From Siderastrea radians (taxonomy: Eukaryota > Cnidaria > Anthozoa > Scleractinia > Rhizangiidae), in the NCBI GenBank assembly GCA_964017195.1, contig OZ024894.1, positions 28,070,825 through 28,134,824 of the forward strand: 64,000 nucleotides of DNA, written 5' to 3'. Under the pieces are notes generated by a model. It saw only the letters and a list, made by a program, of their open reading frames with translations. It was not told the origin of the DNA and ran no database searches. This document shows positions 54,502-64,000 of this stretch, piece after piece. The position numbers were made by a program, and so were the translations under genes. The number at the start of each line of letters is the position of its first letter. Within the stretch, counting starts at the first letter, position 1.

Positions 54502-55156
54502 TTAAGGTGATTCCATCGAAAAAGAAGTTGTAATGAGAATTTGTTGAAACTTTGCAGAGTTAATAATTACACCTAGTACATTACAAAATTAAAATAAAAA
54601 GAGGGGGTCACCGTGTCTAGTTTCACGCTACGGGGCTGTAGTATATTGGTACTTTGCTATCTTTAGATAGCAATATTAAAAAAAACCTATTATTGTACTA
54701 GAGACACCCATTACTTCAACAAAGTTATAACTGGCAATGAAATATAAGCTTTATTCTTATGAAAGAAGTACAATGTTACAGTAAAACGTCTTAAAATTGC
54801 CATAACAATGAAACTAATTTGAAATAATAGGCAAATCGAGCGTCTGCACGGTTCCGGGGGGACGCCTAAAATCTGACTGTAACAGTGAATCAACCGGAAT
54901 CTTTGAAAATTGAATAATGAAAAATTCTTCAAATTTGAATATATCATGTAAAGTCGTATTTTCCTTAAATAAATGGAATAAAAAAGTGGGGTCACCGAGT
55001 TCGTTTGGGAGAAAATGACCATTTATTTCTCTGAACAGCTCAGCTTCCATAGAAAACCTATCAAGTTCCGAACGCGCGCGCGCTCGTGCGCGCGCTAATC
55101 ACGCAATAAATGATGCGCAGAAAGGATGTGCAATGCAATTGAATGGAATCACCTTA
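54502..55156. mobile_element. MITE with TTAAGGTGATTCC ends (compact copy)
   Basis: The left end TTAAGGTGATTCCATCGAA and right end AATGGAATCACCTTA are inverted. The interior includes two GGGGTCACCG segments and a CGCGCG-rich block. No coding sequence. It serves as the uninterrupted reference for the nested copy at 28147-33487. Confidence 0.75.
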
Positions 55157-55314
55157 GGTGCTTCATCCTGTGGCTGTCGGAAAGATACAGTCAGTATATA
55201 TCGAGTTGGGGAGGAAAAGCCTATTAAAGGATGCAAGTCAAAATAAAAAAGAGAAGAAAAACACCACTTCATTAGTGCATTCAAAGGAAATCTGATAGAC
55301 TTCAGTTGTAGGAC

Positions 55315-55716
55315 TTAAGGACAGTGCCTCCTTTTGTTACTGCGCATACGTTTTGCACATCTCGGGATATTCGGGTTTCTTAGGGAATTTGCCCCTTAAT
55401 ACAACAATATTTTTGCGCGGTTTATGACTATGTGGAAAAAATCAGATTTTAGCAAGGGCTATCAGAATCCAAAAAGAAAATTGGGGTAACCACGCATCTT
55501 TTAGAGATAATTGAGCTTAAAATTGGAAAGAAATTGCCATACATTCTTTGTATTTTAACGCTTTTTTAGAATCATGGTTTCTTAATTATCTCTGAAGAAT
55601 GCGTGGCTACCCACATTTTTATTTTTGGATTCCAATAGTCCTTGCTAAGTTCTACTTTTTCCCCATAGTCATAACCTTCGCAAAAATACATCTCTATTAG
55701 GAGGTACCGTCCTTAA
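55315..55716. mobile_element. Foldback element with TTAAGGACAGTGCC ends
   Basis: Ends TTAAGGACAGTGCCTCC and GGAGGTACCGTCCTTAA are inverted. Much of the rest pairs too: ACCACGCATCTTTTAGAGAT with its partner near 55590, and GCAAGGGCTATCAGAATCC with a partner near 55635. Almost the whole 400 bp can fold on itself. It lies immediately upstream of the integrase relic. Confidence 0.82.
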
Positions 55717-56751
55717 CAATGGCTAAGAAGTGCTCCGAAGCCGAATGGGTAATCCCACATCTAGCCAGCTAGATCTGGAATTACCCATGTTGCTTGGCTC
55801 AGATGAGCCCTCGGTCGAGAACGAGAACGAGAAATCATTATGCGAGAATAGAAATCACCATTCGAGATTATCGATTAGTTTTCAGAGTTTTTCTGAGCCG
55901 GTGAGCAACAACTTGTCAGCAGAGTACATTTTGGCGGGATTCTCAAAATAAAATTGCGGATCAATTGAGTTCAGAAGGGTGACGGAGTTTTTTGATTCTC
56001 TGAGTATTATCGAAAGAAAAGCGTCAGTTTATCACGCATCTGATCTTGTAGGATTAGAAATCTGTCAAAGGAGGCTAGAGGAACACACAAGAGTGCTTGT
56101 CGCCATATCGCGGTCACAGAATTCCTCGTTAGGAGAACTGTTTGAGGAGTTAGAAGATTCTTTGTCTGAGTTATTACGAAAGACGTCAGACATTTTGAAT
56201 GCATCAAGCTTTCATCAAAAGGAAAAGACTCCATTGGCATTCTCTCCAAGTATAGGAGGAAGACCAGCATACAATATTACAAAGGAAATGGTCGAGGAAC
56301 TGCGTGGGACTGGAATGAACGGGAGAAGTATAGCAAAATGTCTTGGAATCTCTGACCAAACACTATACAGACGAAGGATCGAGTTTGGAGTGGAAAACAA
56401 TTTACAGAAATAACAGATGAAGAATTAGACAGGCAGATACAACAGACCCTTAACTTGACACCATATGGTGGGGTAACCTATGTAAGAGGCAGTCTCAAAG
56501 GTAGGGGTATAAATGTTCAAAGGTTCAGAATCAGAGAAAGCTTGAAGAGGATAGATGGTCTTGGTAGAGCTGTGAGACGTCGGTATGCAATCTTTAGAAG
56601 AACATACAACGTCACTGGTCCAAATCATCTGTGGCACATTGATTCAAACCATAAACTAATCTCATGGAGATTCGTCATCCATGGATGTATTGACGGCTAC
56701 AGCAGAACCATAGTGTATCTGAAATGTTGCACAGACAACAAAGCAAGTACT

Positions 56752-57047
56752 GAAATTATGAATATATGAAATTCATATATTTGAACTGCGGAATGAAGAA
56801 ATAAATGTAAAGGAGATCCTCGCAGTTATTAACGCAACTTATGCAGTTGCGAAAAGGAAGCCTGAAAAAATCAGGCTTGCCGGGATTCCAACCCTGACCT
56901 CTGCGATGCCGGTGCAGCGCTCTAACCAATTGACCTAACAAGCCAACTGGGTGCTGGTCATTAAATTGGTTCGTAATATACCCGGGAAAGATGAAGATGA
57001 AATTATGAATATATGAAATTCATATATTTGAACTGCGGAATGAAGAT
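56752..57047 (-). mobile_element. tRNA-headed short element (SINE-like) with terminal direct repeats
   Basis: It interrupts the integrase frame and is flanked by TACT at 56748-56751 and 57048-57051; its removal rejoins DNKAS to TVLQYFEEG. Both ends carry the same 47-bp sequence (GAAATTATGAATATATG... to ...GCGGAATGAAG). The middle contains a tRNA-like segment on the minus strand. Confidence 0.85.
56874..56944 (-). repeat. tRNA-like segment of the short element
   Basis: Read on the minus strand, GGCTTGT at the 5' end can pair with GCAAGCC at the 3' end as a 7-bp acceptor-like stem. A-box-like TAGGTCAATTGGTTAGAGCG and B-box-like AGGGTTGGAATCCC are present. The anticodon loop CCGGCAT would place GGC (Ala-like), but there is no T at position 33 and the stem has a mismatch. 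I regard it as a polymerase III promoter relic, not a working tRNA. Confidence 0.7.
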
Positions 57048-57696
57048 TACTGTGCTTCAATATTTTGAGGAAGGAGTACAAGAGTTTGGACTCCCTTCAA
57101 GGGTTCGTGGTGACCGGGGTATAGAAAATGTGGATGTGGCAAGATATATGGTCATTAACCGGGGATCAGACCGAGGTAGTTTTATTGCTGGTAGGAGTGT
57201 TCATAATCAGCGCATCGAAAGGCTGTGGGAAGAAGTTAATAGAGTCAGCTCAGCACTTTACAAGGATTTGTTTGAACTTCTCGAGAGCAATGGAACTTTG
57301 GACTCACTGGACGAATTACACCTGCTGGCTTTGCAGTATGTGTATATTCCTCCGATCAATGCCTCTCTACATGAGTTCACAAGCCAGTGGAATTACCATG
57401 ATATTAGAACAGTAGGCCACAAAACACCCTTGGCAGTGTGGTACACTGGTTTACTCACTGCTCCTGAGGAATCAATCGTCACAAATTGGCAGACATATGG
57501 AATTGATTATGATGGTCCAATGACTGATATTCAAACAGACAACAACGCTGTTGTGCCAGAATCACACATTCAGCTTACAGATCACCAACTGCAGGAATTA
57601 CACAGTAGAGTGGACCCTCTTTCTGATGATGGCAATAATGGAATTAATCACTTTCTGAACACTGTAACTATCATTCAAGGTTTCACTGAGCAGTAA

Positions 57697-58620
57697 TGAA
57701 AAAGATTTATCACCCACTAAGTATTTTGACACTTCCTGTGATGGAAATGGGAGTAGGTGATCATTGTTATCCCTCAAATGGGCTGCATAAGGATAAGAAA
57801 AATTTACTACAGAGATTGTTTTATTAACAAAAAACGTCAGGAAGATCAACCAGTCGATAAGATTGTCACTTGTGACTTCTTTTAAGCTGTTATGACCCTT
57901 GAATTTAAATGTTTTGAATTTTGATAGGATTGTGTAATTTACACTGATTTGTCATCAAACCCTTTTCACATTTCCAGCTGCATTTAGTTGGTAGTTGGTA
58001 AATAGTCTAAGAGGTGCACTGAAACGCCAGAGTAGTTTGTAATGAAATTTGGATTTCAGGAAGTCATTTCTTAGAAGACATACACCTATTGCAAGCAACA
58101 TGTTACTATTTACTGTAGGTTGTCTTTCATTGCAAGGGGTTGACAAACTCAAATCAAGTTATCTATGATAATATTACAAATGACTACTCAGACTGCATTT
58201 CAAGTCAACTCAAGATTTATTGATATTAATAATATGAGAGCTAATAAAATGCTATTTAGATTTGTACTCTTTAAACTGGCAAATTATCAATTATTTCAAA
58301 CCCGGTCAAGAAGCATTCTAACTGTTAACCAAACTGTCAGTGACATACATGTAAATGTAGTGAAGATAAAAAAGACATAATTTTGCAACTTGATCCTATA
58401 TTTGTAAACATCAACTTGTTTGAACACAAGAAAAATAAACACTCCAAAGTCTCTTACTTTAACATCTAATAGTAAAAATTGCAATCATTAATATAACCTA
58501 AAACAACTGAATGCCACATGCATACTTGTACTTGAGAAAAGTATATTATTATTCCCATACCACATATCTTTTCTTTGGATTCAACACGGTGTTATGTACA
58601 AGGTACAAGAACTTAGGCTA
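57697..58620. other. Non-coding stretch between the two relics
   Basis: AT-rich. Probably contains the 3' UTR remnants of both convergent relics. No frame with recognisable sequence. Confidence 0.4.
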
Positions 58621-59099
58621 AAGGAATCAAACAATATTGAAAGACCAAGCCCCCTTTTCATTTATGAGAGAACTGAATTCTTCAGCAAGTTCTGAATACG
58701 ACTGGTATGTAGAAGGCAGCTCGAGTATGGGACCACAAGTTCGAATTATTGGTCTGCGTCCGGCCCCCTCAAGCATACTGAATGTAACCAAGATTGAATC
58801 ACATGTTATAACATTACTCCCTGTCAAAAATGAAAGGAACTGGGAGATAGCCTGTCCATCCAGGGACCTAATATACCTCTTAAGAGTGAATGTCTTTAAG
58901 AATCAAACAAAATCGAGAAATAGCGGCAAGTTTGAAAATTCAAAATCGCTCAAACTTGGGCTGGTGGTAGTCCATATTGAGTTATTCATCACTATGTGGT
59001 TCATTTTTCAGAAGACATCCACTTGTTATCAACCTATTTTACAACCTTTCCTGGTTTTATTTTATAATTTGCATTACGATTGAAAATAATTAATAATTA

Positions 59100-59288
59100 A
59101 TTAGCTGCTTCTCGTCTGCAGGCAAAAAAATATTGCAGATGATCCATTCACTTCATCTGCACAGACTGAAAACAGATCATGCAGATAATAAATTAGTCTG
59201 TAATTTATCTGTTTTGGGCAAAACAGATCTGTTCCAGATCTGTTGCAGATCTGCTGGTTTCGTACGGGTGCATTGTGTTTTCTGAAGT
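59100..59288. repeat. CAGATCTG-rich repetitive segment
   Basis: Many copies of AGATCTG, CAGATCAT and AACAGAT in direct and inverted orientation between the HECT-like exons. It may be the element that replaced the missing exons. Confidence 0.45.
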
Positions 59289-60616
59289 TCATGCCTTATG
59301 CATGGCACTTTTTCCTGTGTTCCAACAGTTAGTGAATGGTACACTAGTTGCCAAAAACTAGTTAACATTTCCCTTAGGACACCCACTCCTGTACCCTCCT
59401 CTGGATTATCATCATTCCCAATAATAGTTACATCACTGAAAAAGATCTATCATGTTATCCTTTAATAGAGCTCGATGTAGGTATACATGTTTTGAAAAAG
59501 CATCATCTAAGTCAGAGGGAAGGTCAAAAGGAACATCTGCAACACAAGGAGAACAGGAAATGTAAGAAAGGATTAGGAATGACAAGATTTATCGAAAGAT
59601 CATTTATAAGTTTTTGAGTATCAGGCTGGGAATACATCAAAATCTTAGAAATTCTTTTGAGCCATTTTTAAAGTTTTGGGTGGTTCTGATTCTTCAAAGC
59701 AATCAATTTTATATTATTATTCTAATTAATCTAAGTAATTTTTATTATTATTCTCTTATATTTATCTGATAATTACTGTCTTTTACAGCTTTTTCTATAA
59801 AGTAATTAACTGATCAACTGATGTCCTTTCTCATACGGATAAAACTTACACTCTAATGTTAACTCATGTGCTGCTAAAAAATATTTTCTGGTGGCCACCA
59901 TTTCATTTAAATTTATCTCCTTTAATGTGAACCTGACTGAGAGAGGGTTGATGAGATTGTTGGAATTATATTCATGTCAGCACATGGATGAAATAATGCA
60001 AACTGTGAGTACCCTTAAATGTCCCAAAGTTTATTCCACATTGAATAGATCTTAAAAACAGGTACCTGCATCTGGTATATGTCCATTTAGCCCTGAACTG
60101 TGATCAGTATTGACTTGACGTTGTGGTGGTTGTGGTGGCATCTGACTGGCTTGTGTACCAGTGGGGCCTGATTCAGTGTCAAGGGGTACACTCCGTGCAG
60201 AAGTTGTGGTTACACTTGAGGTTGCAGCATGAGCTTGTGCAGCAGTTGAGCCTGTTATGAGGGTGTGAGGTACCTCCTATCTGGGATTTGTTGTTACCCT
60301 TGAAGTTGTAGCACGAGCTTGAGTAACTTGCTGTGCCTGTTTCGGTGGTACAAGGCAGACTAAGTACAGGATTTGCTGTTGCAGATGAAGTTGCACAGGA
60401 AGGATTGTTTCTTGTCACTGGGTCTGGTACCATTGCTGCTAGCATGTTGTCATCAACATCATCATCAAATTTCAATCCTGGATCATCTTTAGTCACCATA
60501 TCCTTAAAAAATAAACACATTAAGACAAATAAATTATTAACAGAAGCAATATGGATTTTAGAAGCCTTGTAATTCTACATTGTACATGCAGGCTAATCCA
60601 ATATTATGATAATGAT

Positions 60617-60641
60617 AATAATAATAATAATAATAATAATA

Positions 60642-60674
<33 letters not shown>

Positions 60675-60684
60675 GTTATTATTA
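60617..60684. repeat. (AAT)n(ATT)n microsatellite
   Basis: AAT units switch to ATT units midway, making a perfect self-complementary array. In an intron of the HECT-like relic. Confidence 0.93.
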
Positions 60685-61432
60685 TTTGAGTGTTAATTCT
60701 AGTAAATATTTCACTTACATGTAATTCTGACTACACACTTACACGAGCATTCAAAGTGAAAAAGTTTATTAAGGAACATGCAGTCAGTCATCTGATGATT
60801 ACATGAGCTATAGCTAGTAGTTAATTGTTCGAAATAATACACGCAGAGTTGCATGCCGTAGTACCAAGGTATGAAAAATTACAATAATGTACCATGCCAT
60901 ATACCAAAAAACACTAAAAAACATCTCCTTATTTGTGGCCAAAAAGAGTGTGGAAACATATTCCCCAGCTAATGACACCTAGCCCTCGAGGAAGAGGTAC
61001 TCCTAAAACACCCTTCCAAAAAAACAAAACAAAAAAAAAACAAAAACAAAACTAGAAAGAAAAAAGGAACTCAACAGGAGAAGACTCACTGACATAGAAT
61101 GACAAAATATCTTCCGCCAAAACCTTAAATATTCCCGAAGGTTACATGACAACACCCGAGCCTCTCAATCATGCCGTCAAAATATTAATTTCTGACTAAT
61201 TTGTTCCCAGGTCACTCAACCGTCAAAAATTACACTTTCCCAATGGAATTGTAATGGAACTGGTAAGTTAACTACGCCTACACCACGAAATTGAGCCATG
61301 AAATTAAGTCTTACCTGTAAAAAATCTGGCGGCAACACTCTACTTGGTCTCACATATACCGGCTTGTTTTTAAACAAGCGATGAAGAATTACCCCATCGA
61401 TTCCTGCCTGTCCAGGGGCTAGTGTTGGCTTT

Positions 61433-61847
61433 CAATCAATAAACTTTATTTACCCTCGAATTTACAGTGTAGCACTCAAGTGCTAATATCTTCGAGCCAA
61501 CTACATAAATAAATAATTATAATAAAAAGTTAATTCTATATAACAAATAAGATAACTAACTACCTAGACAACTAACTTGCAAATTATCATGATGTAGAAA
61601 GGTTTGCAGTTCCTGCCTTTTTAACTAAATTATTGTTCCCTGTAGATATCAGTCGTCGAAAAGAAGTAAAATCAGAAATAGTGCGGTAATGGTCAGGAAG
61701 AGAATTCCAAGCTGTTGCTGCCGAGTAACTAAAGGAATTGAGACCATAAGAAGTGGTCAATGGTTTGGGCAAACAGAGCATATTACGTCCTCTTAAAAAA
61801 TAGGTGCTAGAGCGTAAACGAAACATATCTTTTAAATATCTTGGATA
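61433..61847 (-). mobile_element. LINE 3' end inserted in an exon of the HECT-like relic
   Basis: The minus-strand frame reads YFLRGRNMLCLPKPL, then SAATAWNSLPDHYRTISDFT, typical of a non-LTR polyprotein C-terminus. It ends AATAAAGTTTATTGATTG. It is flanked by the 5-bp duplication GCTTT (plus strand) at 61428-61432 and 61848-61852. Removing it rejoins SKLVK to PTLAPG in frame. Confidence 0.88.
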
Positions 61848-62080
61848 GCTTTACTAACTTACTGTGCACAGAAGTTAAAATCTCTACGTCTACTAAAGGT
61901 GGAATTAGATCAGCAAAGGCCTCCATTACAGTCGTCTCGACTTGGACCTCGTTCAAAACTTTGTTAAATCGACAAGCTGATAGCACATGGCCTTTTTCCA
62001 TAAGCAACACTCTTGTGCCTTCCCTGGGAACAATGTTGGAATCCGGGCCACTTAGAAGAACCAAGTTGCACAAAAATGGA

Positions 62081-62822
62081 GTTTTTTACAATAACTGAGC
62101 GAATTCTCGCGCGCTGATTGGCTAATTGTTATTGTCAATAAGAGTACAGACGGATGAAACACGTAAAGCTCACGCAATCAGCAAAAGTTTTGTCAAACTT
62201 TTCAGTGCTGCATTCTTGATGAGGCGAGAATTGTAGCACAAATCTAGTAGTCTTCAATGAGGAAATCATCTAAAATTTACGGGTTAAAACTGAAGAAACC
62301 ATTGCAACCTTAGAGCGAAAAGATGAGGATGTTTATTGTGGATTCAGACCTGAAAATCGGCGGTGAGCGGGAATTTGTGCTGTCGATGAAATTAAGCTGA
62401 ACCGTGTTTTAACGGATTATTTTGTGAACAGTTTTCACTGGATTAAAGGTTAGTTGAGCAATTCGAATTTGTCCTTGTATTTCTGGCCTATTCTTACTAA
62501 AGTTTTAATTTACGAGCCTGTGATTCTCCAAATGACAGCAATGAAATTCAGATTCAGTGGCAATCGCATCTTCCATTGACTCTAGCATTTCTTTCCGTTT
62601 GAAAATCAGTTTTGGCATTTTGTTACTGTAAAAAACAAATTGACGTCAGTTTTTTATGCGTCTGTCCTCTTATTGATGATAAATTTCATCATAACATTGT
62701 CAAAGTTTGTTGTAGATCCACTGGCCTGCAGCTCGTGGATCTACAACACTTTGACAATGTTATGATGAAATTTATCATCAATAAGAAGACAGACGCACAA
62801 AAAAACTGACGTCTATTTGTTA
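62081..62822 (+). mobile_element. Hairpin-tailed inverted-repeat element 7 (0.74 kb)
   Basis: Left repeat GTTTTTTACAATAAC (62081-62095), right repeat GTTACTGTAAAAAAC (62622-62636). Immediately outside is a hairpin at about 62635-62822 with arms of about 85 bp that are over 90 percent matched and apex GGCCTGCAGCTC. The outer end ATTTGTTAAT resembles those of the copies at 10.6 and 21.0 kb. It abuts an exon of the HECT-like relic. Confidence 0.82.
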
Positions 62823-62860
62823 ATTCTCAGATTTTTGTCTTGATGTCCTCGATCTGTTTC

Positions 62861-63701
62861 CCAATGATTCCAATCAATGAGAATCAATAATCAATATAAT
62901 CAATAGTAATCAATTAAAATCAATAGTAATCAATTGATTGATATTGAAAATCAATAAAAATCAAAGTCGCAATGTTGAGTGATTTTCAATTTTAATTAAT
63001 TTGCATTTATTGTCATTGATTGTCATTGATTTCTATTGGAAATTTTAATCTAGGTTTTTTTTTTGTTTTTAATACATCTCACGGTTTGGAAAAAAGACCT
63101 CAATTAAGTAAAAATGTTCTAATATTCGATAACAAGTAAAGGACAGAAACAACAGTAACAATTAACAGAAACTATTTATTATCTTTGCTGTATTGCCAAC
63201 TGTATTGACAACTACTTCAAACATGCATTTCCTGTCTTTAAATCGGAATGTTTGTAAATATAACATTAAAAATAGCGGTTACTCGAGCTTGCCTTTAATT
63301 TTGTTTGTATTTCTCAAATTCTAAATAAATGAATCAATCAAAAACAAAATCTGAATAAGAAATCCGGCATACACCCCGCATGCTTTACTTTAAATGGACA
63401 GAGGTGATACCCTTTGACTACGCAGGATATAGAAATCTTTAGACATGGCGCCGTTGTTGTGTTTGCAAACGCGTTAAATCTAGCAAATGCCTTTGTAGCC
63501 GGGTTTTTACTGTTGCACAATCAGCTATTGATTTTCAATAGAAATCCATAAAAATCAATGAAATTAAGACGAGTCGGTGAGTGATTTTCGATTTTTATTG
63601 ATTATGCAAATTAATCAATATCAATCAGTTGATTATTATTAATTTATATTGATTATATTTATTGACATTAATGATTGATTTTCATTGATTGGAATCGTCG
63701 G
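62861..63701. mobile_element. Long-TIR element (ATCAAT-rich), Mutator-like style
   Basis: Both ends are about 100-bp imperfect inverted repeats built from AATCAAT-type words, starting GATTCCAATCAATGA (62866) and ending TTCATTGATTGGAATC (63696). The 10-bp sequence GATCTGTTTC lies at 62851-62860 and 63702-63711 as a direct target duplication. No transposase. Long inverted repeats plus a 9-10-bp duplication fit a Mutator-like non-autonomous element. Confidence 0.75.
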
Positions 63702-64000
63702 GATCTGTTTCTGTTGACACCGTTTCCAATTCGACGCAATATTCATTAATCGTCTGAAACGAGACGTACCTTGCTGGGGCTGAGAGGAACCTTGTCAACT
63801 ACTTCGCTGTTGACATTTGCAGGTGACTGACTGCGGTTTTCCATCTGACCTGACAGTTCTCGTACAGTTTGCAACAATTGTTCACATTGCTCAGGGGCAC
63901 CCAACGAGAATATAGTTCAAAACCACTTAACTTAGCATTGTTGAACGTATTTTAGTATTTAAATGGTAGATATAGGCGTATTTTTATCCCCTAAAAACTT

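Larger units (their letters stand above)
55952..57696 (+). pseudogene. Integrase-core (DDE) gene relic
   Basis: Three in-order pieces. Piece 1 (to 56413) has an alpha-helical N-terminus and a helix-turn-helix-like end (GRPAYNITKEMVEELRGTGM, then [19 protein letters not shown]). Deletion of one A in the GGAAAACAATT stretch near 56395 shifts the frame. Piece 2 (56400-56751) carries [13 protein letters not shown], with the first catalytic Asp at 56641. A 296-bp insertion interrupts here. Piece 3 (57048-57696) carries VRGDRGIEN (Asp at 57112) and NQRIERLW (Glu at 57217), 35 residues apart as in D35E integrases, then a conserved C-terminus ([18 protein letters not shown]). An intact ancestor would be a member of the integrase-core proteins common in aquatic animals. 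The start codon also seems lost. Confidence 0.85.
58627..63844 (-). pseudogene. HECT-like ubiquitin ligase relative, decayed
   Basis: Minus-strand exons in order: about 63844-63770 (MENRSQSPANVNSEVVDKVP); about 62080-61853 plus 61427-61315 (one exon split by a LINE; LMEKGHVLSACRF, ILHRLFKNKPVYVRPSRVLP); 60502-60066 (DMVTKDDPGLKFDDDV); 59536-about 59289 (GVGVLREMLTSFWQLVYHSL, KVPCIRHE); and 58867-58627 (RRPIIRTCGPILELPSTYQS and end SFNIV). The TCG..LELP motif is the HECT catalytic-Cys region. Breaks: the LINE, a one-base insertion plus TAG in the 60.3-kb exon, and one extra T in the 59.4-kb exon. Exons between KVPCIRHE and the last one appear to be missing. The architecture resembles G2E3-type proteins spread in cnidarians and fish. 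A gene with assembly errors is possible but less likely. Confidence 0.75.

Noticed and set aside
56874..56944. Functional tRNA-Ala gene
   Set aside because: Acceptor-like pairing exists, but the anticodon arm has a mismatch and lacks T33, and the segment is embedded in an insertion with duplicated ends.
62612..62809. 65-codon frame over the hairpin at 62.7 kb
   Set aside because: The frame is the two hairpin arms read through, with no independent evidence for translation.

Overview
The window looks like nuclear DNA of an anthozoan cnidarian, most likely a stony coral. It is AT-rich and has spliced genes with GT..AG introns. It is crowded with LINE fragments ending in simple repeats, tRNA-headed short elements, inverted-repeat elements and microsatellites. 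No bacterial-type operons, rRNA genes or CRISPR arrays are visible. The species assignment is inferred from style, not from a marker gene.

The one clearly intact gene is a plus-strand adhesion-type (family B2) G-protein-coupled receptor. I could assemble 17 exons between 23908 and 47945 with consistent splice phases (about 932 codons). They encode a Pro-rich linker, two Ig-like domains, a hormone-receptor-motif (HRM) domain, a GAIN region with a GPS autoproteolysis site, seven transmembrane segments and an acidic cytoplasmic tail. The N-terminus with its signal peptide was not securely found. Two weak candidate exons lie at 14235 and 17083.

Two protein-coding relics lie at the right end. One is an integrase-like DDE gene (55952-57696, plus) carrying a frameshift and a 296-bp tRNA-headed insertion. 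The other is a HECT-like ubiquitin-ligase relative (about 63844-58627, minus) disrupted by a LINE, by other insertions next to its exons, and by indels and a stop.

The rest is transposon archaeology. From left to right: an unexplained block (1-2410); a 2.5-kb repeat present twice (2410-4885 and 19905-22595), one copy carrying a LINE with a 110-bp target duplication; a 2.7-kb LINE with a (GGAT)n tail and a nested 0.86-kb element (6083-8903); the long introns of the receptor gene, holding piggyBac-type, hAT-type, Penelope-like and LINE insertions, in one place four deep (28147-33487); a decayed DDE transposase (51347-52410); and several foldback elements.

The most unusual structure is a set of seven (possibly eight) elements at about 9.0, 9.3-10.7, 20.3-21.1, 26.8-27.6, 36.1-37.2, 42.1-44.3 and 62.1-62.8 kb. 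Each has an ordinary pair of terminal inverted repeats, plus one long hairpin of 106-188 bp attached outside only one of them. Hairpin arms differ between copies but match within a copy. In six copies the arms are broken at similar places by CTCG tetramers that all read on the same strand, and the polarity of those tetramers agrees with the side on which the hairpin sits.
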